The notes under the pieces were generated by a model. The model searched no databases, had not been told where the DNA came from, and saw nothing but the letters and a program-made list of their open reading frames with translations. Positions 59,927 through 64,000 of a DNA stretch of 64,000 nucleotides are shown here, one piece after another. Position numbers and translations under genes: made by a program. Source of the stretch: Rothia nasimurium (GTDB lineage Bacteria; Actinomycetota; Actinomycetes; Actinomycetales; Micrococcaceae); assembly GCF_928391935.1 (NCBI RefSeq), contig NZ_CAKMTD010000005.1, positions 113,291 through 177,290 on the forward strand. The letters are read 5' to 3'. Position 1 is the stretch's first letter. Each line of letters begins with the position of its first letter.

Positions 59927-60295
59927 TTACAGGGAGATACGAGCTGAGATTGCGTTCAGCTTGTGGCGAGCCAGAGCCAGGTTAGCGGTGTTGCGGTCCA
60001 GTACCAGGTAAACGAAGAGGCCTGAGGTTTCTGAGGCGTTCAGAACGTTGATCAGGTGGTACTGGGAGGACAGGGTAATCATGATGTCCTCGATGTTGCC
60101 GTTGAGGCCGAGGTCGTTCATGGTCTTGAGCTTGGCACGTACTACGTTGGAGTTACCAGCTGCAGCGACGGTCAGGTCGAAGCCGGGTGAACCACCGGAA
60201 GCCAGTGCCATACCGGAGGAGATGTCAACGAGTGCTGCACCGGTTGCGCCTTCGATGGAGAGGAGTTCCTGGATGGAGGTATCAAGCTGTGACAA
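59927..60295 (-). CDS. Roadblock/LC7-domain protein
   Basis: 122 residues, TTG start with AAGGA 7 nt upstream. Roadblock/LC7 fold: LLSIEGATGAALVDISSGMA, the central helix, and TSGLFVYLVLDRNTANLALAR. In actinobacteria such proteins commonly act with small GTPases and ATPases in conservon-like modules or as MglB-like GTPase activators (family knowledge), but no GTPase gene is nearby. It faces the orphan ABC ATPase tail-to-tail. Role unknown. Confidence 0.9.
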   Translation of the reverse strand: MSQLDTSIQELLSIEGATGAALVDISSGMALASGGSPGFDLTVAAAGNSNVVRAKLKTMNDLGLNGNIEDIMITLSSQYHLINVLNASETSGLFVYLVLDRNTANLALARHKLNAISARISL

Positions 60296-60717
60296 GATAA
60301 TTCCTTATGTCTGGCTCCGGCCCTGCCAGGTTTTGGGTGTTCGCAGGGCTGGAACGGTGGGTGCGGTTAGCCTAGCCTTCTGCCAGAAGCCGGGGCTCTG
60401 GCACAGAAAGTGTGCGCCCGCGAGTGTTTACGTTATCAATGGTACTCCCACAAGCCCCCAACTGCTACAAATAGACGGTTGGGTGTGCCGTGTGAGTCGT
60501 ATTTCATTTTTTAGGCAAGATGGGGTTCACTAGGGGTTTTTCTGCTGGGAGCGGGCTGGTGGTTGTTTGATTTTGAGACTTAAGATTTCTGAATGATGAT
60601 GGAAGGTGGAGGAAGATGGGCCGATAACGTTGCGAGTTGTGGGTTTTTCTTCCGTGCTACAAGGTTATGGTGGGGCGGTTGCGTCCTGCTGGGTTGGTTT
60701 GGTGAAGGAGTCTTCTG
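60296..60717. other. Divergent promoter region between the roadblock and NsrR-like genes
   Basis: No convincing gene; frames here lack start signals. It should hold the promoters of both genes. No clear operator noticed. Confidence 0.5.
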
Positions 60718-61173
60718 GTGCGTCTTACGGCCTTTTCTGATGTGTCGTTGCGGGTTTTGATGTTGTTGGCTGGAACGCAGGATGTGCTTCTTTCAACCCA
60801 AAAAATTGCTGAGGGGGTGGGTACCCCCTATAACCATGTGGCGAAGTCGGTGTCTTTCCTGTCGAGCTATGGCCTGGTGGAGTCGAGTCGGGGCCGGGCT
60901 GGTGGTGTTCGCTTGTCTGAGAAGGGGCGGAAGGCGACCGTTGGACAGGTCTTGCGGTTGACTGAGAAGCAGGATGAGCTGGTGGATTGTTTTGGTGAGT
61001 CGACTACCTGTCCGCTGGCTGGTGGCTGCTCCTTGAAGGGGGTTTTGGCGAATGCCCGGGAGCAGTTTTATCTGGCCTTGGATCCGGTGGTGATTTCTGA
61101 GTTGCCAACGGAAAGGCAGATGGGTCCTGTGATGTTGCAACTGGGGTTGGGGCCTTTGGCGGGTTCCGTTTAG
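60718..61173 (+). CDS. nsrR: Rrf2-family Fe-S regulator, NsrR-like
   Basis: 151 residues. GTG start with AAGGAG 7 nt upstream. Winged-helix N-terminus: MRLTAFSDVSLRVLMLLA, QKIAEGVGTPYNHVAKSVSFL, RGRAGGVRLSEKG. Cluster ligands C91, C98 and C104 with spacing C-x6-C-x5-C, slightly wider than the usual NsrR C-x4/5-C-x5-C. NsrR represses nitric-oxide detoxification genes until NO attacks its Fe-S cluster. The flavohemoglobin gene next to it is the expected target. Confidence 0.9.
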   Translation: MRLTAFSDVSLRVLMLLAGTQDVLLSTQKIAEGVGTPYNHVAKSVSFLSSYGLVESSRGRAGGVRLSEKGRKATVGQVLRLTEKQDELVDCFGESTTCPLAGGCSLKGVLANAREQFYLALDPVVISELPTERQMGPVMLQLGLGPLAGSV

Positions 61174-61277
61174 GGGGGCGTTAGGACGTCCGTGCGTTAG
61201 TTTCCCTGTCGTGTGCGCCTGGGAGGCAGGCGGGGTTTCTTCTTCCCAATAATTTGGTATTTTCTATGCTAGATTTA

Positions 61278-61296
61278 GTTGTAGTTTAGATACAAC
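61278..61296 (+). promoter_or_regulatory. Inverted repeat upstream of hmp
   Basis: GTTGTA-N7-TACAAC, 64 bp before the hmp start, in an AT-rich patch. Likely operator, probably for NsrR, though it does not clearly match the streptomycete NsrR consensus. Confidence 0.5.
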
Positions 61297-61359
61297 CTGT
61301 CACCATGCTCCGGTCATGAGGCTGGAAGCCCGGTGCCAAATCACACATTTAGGAGAAAA

Positions 61360-62547
61360 ATGCTCTCTGAAAAGTCCCGCCCCGTCATTGAGGCAACCCT
61401 GCCCGTCATCGCCGAGCGAATCAATGACATCACCCCCGACTTCTACCAGCGCATGTTCGCCGCCCGTCCCGACCTGCTCGACGGCATGTTCTCCCGCTCA
61501 TCCCAGCTCGAAGGCACCCAGCCCAAGGCCCTGGCAGGCTCCATTGCGGTTTTTGCCTCCTACATCCTGGCCAACCCCGACAAGTACCCCGACGAGGTGC
61601 TCTCCCGCGTCGCCCATAAGCATGCCTCCCTGGGCCTGCGCGAAGAGGAATACCCCACCGTCTACAAGTACCTCTTCGAGGCTATCGCCGCTAACCTGGG
61701 CGACATCCTGACCCCCGAAATCGCAGAAGCCTGGACCGAAGTCTACTGGCTCATGGCTGACGCCCTGATCAAGCTCGAAAAGGGCCTCTACGCCTCCCAG
61801 GCCAATGACGTCATGTTCGCCCCCTTCCGTCTGGTTGAGCGCAAGGAAACCGGCGAGAACGTCCTGGACCTTACCTTCGAGCCCGCTAACGCCGTAAAGA
61901 TGACCGACGCCGTTGCCGGCCAGTACGTTTCGATCGTCACCAAGGCTAAGGACGGCCTGCGCCAGGCCCGCCAGTTCACCCTGCTGCCTGCTGAGAAGAA
62001 CCAGCGCCGCGTCGCCATCAAGCTGGACACCGCCGGCGAAATGACCCCCATCCTGCACGAGCTGCAGGTCGGCGCTATCGTCGAGGTATCCAACCCCTAC
62101 GGCGACGTTACCCTGGGCGGCTTCGGCGACGACGATTCCCAGCCCCTCTACCTCTTCTCAGCCGGTATCGGCGTGACCCCCATGATCGCTTTCCTGTCTG
62201 AGCTGGCAGCAACCGGCTCCAAGCGCGAGGTCGTTGTGGTGCACGCTGACCGTTCCTTCACCACCTGGCCCCTGCGTGACGAGATGGCTGCCTACGTTGA
62301 CATGCTGGAGAACGGCCGTCTGGTTTCCTTCATTGAGGCGGACGGCGAAGGCGACTTCAAGGGCCGCGTCAACGTGGCTGAGCTGAAGGTTCCCGCCAAT
62401 GCTTCTGCATACCTGTGTGGCCCCCTGGGCTTCATGCAGGGCGTCCGCTCCCAGCTGGTTGACGCTGGAGTGCCCGGCACCAACATCCAGTACGAGATCT
62501 TCGGCCCCGACCAGTGGATGCTGCACGACCAGGCCCGCGCCTCCTAG
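61360..62547 (+). CDS. hmp: Flavohemoglobin (nitric oxide dioxygenase)
   Basis: 395 residues from the ATG at 61360 (AGGAG 4 nt upstream). It oxidises NO to nitrate with O2 and NAD(P)H. Globin domain (1-140): distal Tyr29 and Gln54 region, proximal His88 in VAHKHASLGL. FAD domain: RQFTLLPA. NAD domain: SAGIGVTPM and YLCGPLGFMQGV. All three modules are complete. Regulated by the upstream NsrR-like gene and possibly the inverted repeat at 61278. Codon use suggests good expression. Confidence 0.96.
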   Translation: MLSEKSRPVIEATLPVIAERINDITPDFYQRMFAARPDLLDGMFSRSSQLEGTQPKALAGSIAVFASYILANPDKYPDEVLSRVAHKHASLGLREEEYPTVYKYLFEAIAANLGDILTPEIAEAWTEVYWLMADALIKLEKGLYASQANDVMFAPFRLVERKETGENVLDLTFEPANAVKMTDAVAGQYVSIVTKAKDGLRQARQFTLLPAEKNQRRVAIKLDTAGEMTPILHELQVGAIVEVSNPYGDVTLGGFGDDDSQPLYLFSAGIGVTPMIAFLSELAATGSKREVVVVHADRSFTTWPLRDEMAAYVDMLENGRLVSFIEADGEGDFKGRVNVAELKVPANASAYLCGPLGFMQGVRSQLVDAGVPGTNIQYEIFGPDQWMLHDQARAS

Positions 62548-62571
62548 TTTGAGGCCCGAGGGCAGATAGAT

Positions 62572-62635
62572 AAGGACGCCCGCCCCACCTTCCTTGCCGT
62601 ATGGCAGGAAAGCGGGGCGGGCGTCCTTGTTTTTA
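62572..62635 (+). terminator. Terminator of hmp
   Basis: 15-bp stem AAGGACGCCCGCCCC (62572-62586) with 62614-62628 plus an inner stem, then GTTTTTA. Confidence 0.92.
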
Positions 62636-62638
62636 CCT

Positions 62639-62694
62639 TTTGTACCGCGCCCTGCTCACTTTAGGCCTGAAAAGTGGGCAGGAACTGGTACAAA
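62639..62694. repeat. Imperfect inverted repeat downstream of hmp
   Basis: Outer arms TTTGTACC (62639-62646) and GGTACAAA (62687-62694); inner arms CCTGCTCACTTT (62651-62662) and AAAGTGGGCAGG (62671-62682). Possible terminator for the minus strand or a mobile-element end. Confidence 0.65.
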
Positions 62695-62710
62695 GTGGAT
62701 GTGCTTGGGC

Positions 62711-62785
62711 TTAGCCCTCGCGCACAATCTTCAGGATCTGATCGCGCACGCGCTCCATGGTGGCCTGGTCGTTAGGGGCGTTTTC
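62711..62785 (-). pseudogene. C-terminal remnant of an unidentified gene
   Basis: In one minus-strand frame the sequence reads NDQATMERVRDQILKIVREG then TAA, which looks like an ordinary protein C-terminus with host-like codon use, yet upstream the frame runs directly into the Abi gene. It is probably the tail of a gene displaced or truncated by insertion. Parent gene not recognised. Confidence 0.45.
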
Positions 62786-63581
62786 TCCAACACTCGATAA
62801 TCTGGGATTCGTTAGCTAACCAGCTACCCAAATCGGGGTGGATTGAAGCAACAAGCCTCACCGTTGCGCGATGAATCTCGCGCACATTGGTATTGAGTAG
62901 GCTCTCGTGATGGGCAACCCGGTTGCGGGCAATATGTATCTGGGTTAGCCGATATGAGACGACATAGGGGTTTGGCTCGTAGGGGAAAGCCTTGCAGAGG
63001 GCCTGTTCCCATAAATCCAGTTGGGAGCGTTTGGTGCGAACCTGATGACTTTTCAGCGGAGCACTGGTGTTAAGACGTCCATCTGGTAAAAGACGCTTCC
63101 ACGTACCTAGGGTTATATGTGCAAGCACATCATCATGGGTAATAGGTGCCCCGTGCCGAGGGTGGGAGAGAACGCGGGCATTAAGATCTTTCTGTGCCCT
63201 GGTGTAGGCGCTGTCGTATTCAGAGACGATCCTGGAGCCTCGTTTTGATAGAAGCAGGTTAGCTAGCTTTTGTGTAGGATACTTCAGCCATTCTTCTGAT
63301 CCACCTGCAGCGCGACGTCGTGGATCAGTACCAGGCAAGGGGTGTCCTGCTTGAGTGTGGGTCACCCCAGCGGTTCTAGTTTGGAGAAGATTCCAGCTTC
63401 TGAGCTGTTGGTCAATCGCTTCTCTGAGGAATATCTCTGCATGTCCGATAGCCCTGCTCATCTCGAGTGATAATTCGCAGTTCCATAGATATAGGGCGCG
63501 TTGAGATTCTAGAAGCGCAGAGGAAGATTTATAAGGGGCGAATCGTTCTGAAGCGATATAGTCCTCAAAGTTAAAAGTCAT
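62772..63581 (-). CDS. Abi-family protein with HEPN-type motif
   Basis: 269 residues from the ATG at 63581 (GGGGAGG about 10 nt upstream). Abi_2-like (AbiD/AbiF group): N-terminal YIASERFAPYKSSSALLES, RALYLWNCELS, and RAIGHAEIFLREAIDQQL. Near the end, HIARNRVAHHESLL contains R-x4-H, the catalytic motif of HEPN ribonucleases, which suggests RNA cleavage in phage defence or stress. Low GC compared with hmp, consistent with transfer. The last codons overlap a remnant of another gene. No dedicated partner gene is visible. Confidence 0.85.
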   Translation of the reverse strand: MTFNFEDYIASERFAPYKSSSALLESQRALYLWNCELSLEMSRAIGHAEIFLREAIDQQLRSWNLLQTRTAGVTHTQAGHPLPGTDPRRRAAGGSEEWLKYPTQKLANLLLSKRGSRIVSEYDSAYTRAQKDLNARVLSHPRHGAPITHDDVLAHITLGTWKRLLPDGRLNTSAPLKSHQVRTKRSQLDLWEQALCKAFPYEPNPYVVSYRLTQIHIARNRVAHHESLLNTNVREIHRATVRLVASIHPDLGSWLANESQIIECWRKRP

Positions 63582-63724
63582 TAGGTCGGGGCCTCCCCGG
63601 CAACACATGCTGTTAATTTTTTCTAGCAGTTTAGCCTAGTTTCTGGTAGCCTGGGGTGCAGAGACCGAGCCACCAGTCTTTGCGCTGGTATCTAAGAGAC
63701 TCAGGTATATTTATTGAGAAATGT

Positions 63725-63759
63725 CCCTTGCAGGCTACAGCCTGTGAGGGCTTTCTTTT
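63725..63759 (+). terminator. Isolated terminator-like hairpin
   Basis: CAGGCT/AGCCTG core extended to CCC/GGG (63725-63750), then CTTTCTTTT. No plus-strand gene precedes it within the low-GC block, so it may end a short RNA transcribed from about 63.6 kb. Confidence 0.6.
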
Positions 63760-63797
63760 GTGCAACACCTTATGACTGGGCAGTTAAGGGTTAAGGG

Positions 63798-64000
63798 TCA
63801 AAATGTGTGTCTGGCTCGGCGTGTCGCGGGGGTTAGATTTGGCCTTTTTGAATGCCGATTGAGTGGGTGTAGTTCGGTGTCGATAGCGTTGTCGTAGAGG
63901 GCTGGGCGTCCTGTTTCGTGGTCGGCTTGGTTCTCGGTTTGGGTCAGGGTGGATACTTTGGCGAGTTGGCCCTGGCCCCAGTCGGACTGCCTGGCGATTC
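63798..64000 (-). CDS. Partial hypothetical reading frame at window edge
   Basis: An open minus-strand frame enters from the right edge and stops at 63798-63800; 66 residues visible, including RQSDWGQGQLAKV and LYDNAIDTELHPL. Composition is protein-like but I recognise nothing. It would be the C-terminus of a gene lying mostly outside the window. No alternative gene is better supported here. Confidence 0.35.
   Translation of the reverse strand, partial: IARQSDWGQGQLAKVSTLTQTENQADHETGRPALYDNAIDTELHPLNRHSKRPNLTPATRRARHTF

Overview
The window looks like a chromosomal segment of a moderately high-GC actinobacterium of the Micrococcaceae, most likely Rothia or a close relative (inference). The signs are: a heme-uptake locus with HtaA domains, two surface proteins ending in LAxTG sorting signals (class E sortase substrates), GTP-dependent PEP carboxykinase, a PurSQL operon, a full-length Lhr helicase, and many genes whose start codon follows a -10 box by 6-8 nt with no ribosome binding site (leaderless). 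No close reference could be consulted.

Layout. 0-4.1 kb: heme acquisition, with a lipoprotein heme receptor (hmuT, cut by the window edge) and a three-domain HtaA surface protein on the minus strand, divergent from heme oxygenase. 4.2-6.6 kb: an unknown membrane protein and a Cys-rich lipoprotein. 6.7-10.1 kb: purS-purQ-purL. 10.4-11.5 kb: TetR regulator and DUF1304-like membrane protein. 11.9-18 kb: a roughly 2000-residue adhesin (GEVED, CshA-type and MucBP repeats, LANTG anchor), preceded by an 11-G tract and a palindromic DtxR-family-like box. 18-25 kb: a conserved actinobacterial gene, lysC, recR with a long tail, dnaX. 25.2-25.6 kb: small SRP RNA and tRNA-Ser. 25.8-31 kb: conserved small protein, TetR, queuosine-precursor transporter, two amino-acid permeases. 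31-38 kb: thioesterase, two AHSA1-type proteins around a low-GC HTH/DUF3039 pair, tgt, SulP transporter. 37.7-38.7 kb: ohr/ohrR. 38.7-48.1 kb: membrane protein, GH76, two MFS exporters, ArsR regulator, pseudouridine synthase, pepT, endonuclease VIII, a 47-residue membrane peptide. 48.3-55.3 kb: Lhr, DUF4232 lipoprotein, ferredoxin. 55.6-60.3 kb: tRNA-Arg, pckG, an orphan double ABC ATPase, a roadblock protein. 60.7-62.5 kb: NsrR-like regulator and flavohemoglobin. 62.6-64 kb: a low-GC Abi/HEPN gene beside a gene remnant and an unassigned partial reading frame.

The genes fit a host-associated aerobe: heme-iron uptake, adhesion, peroxide and nitric-oxide defence, amino-acid and queuosine-precursor import. 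The items most worth following up are the HTH/DUF3039 convergent pair, a Zur/Fur-boxed promoter that drives only a short transcript into a hairpin, the G-tract plus metal-box control region of the adhesin, the REP-like elements flanking an exporter, and a strongly repeated decamer (GGGCAGGACG).
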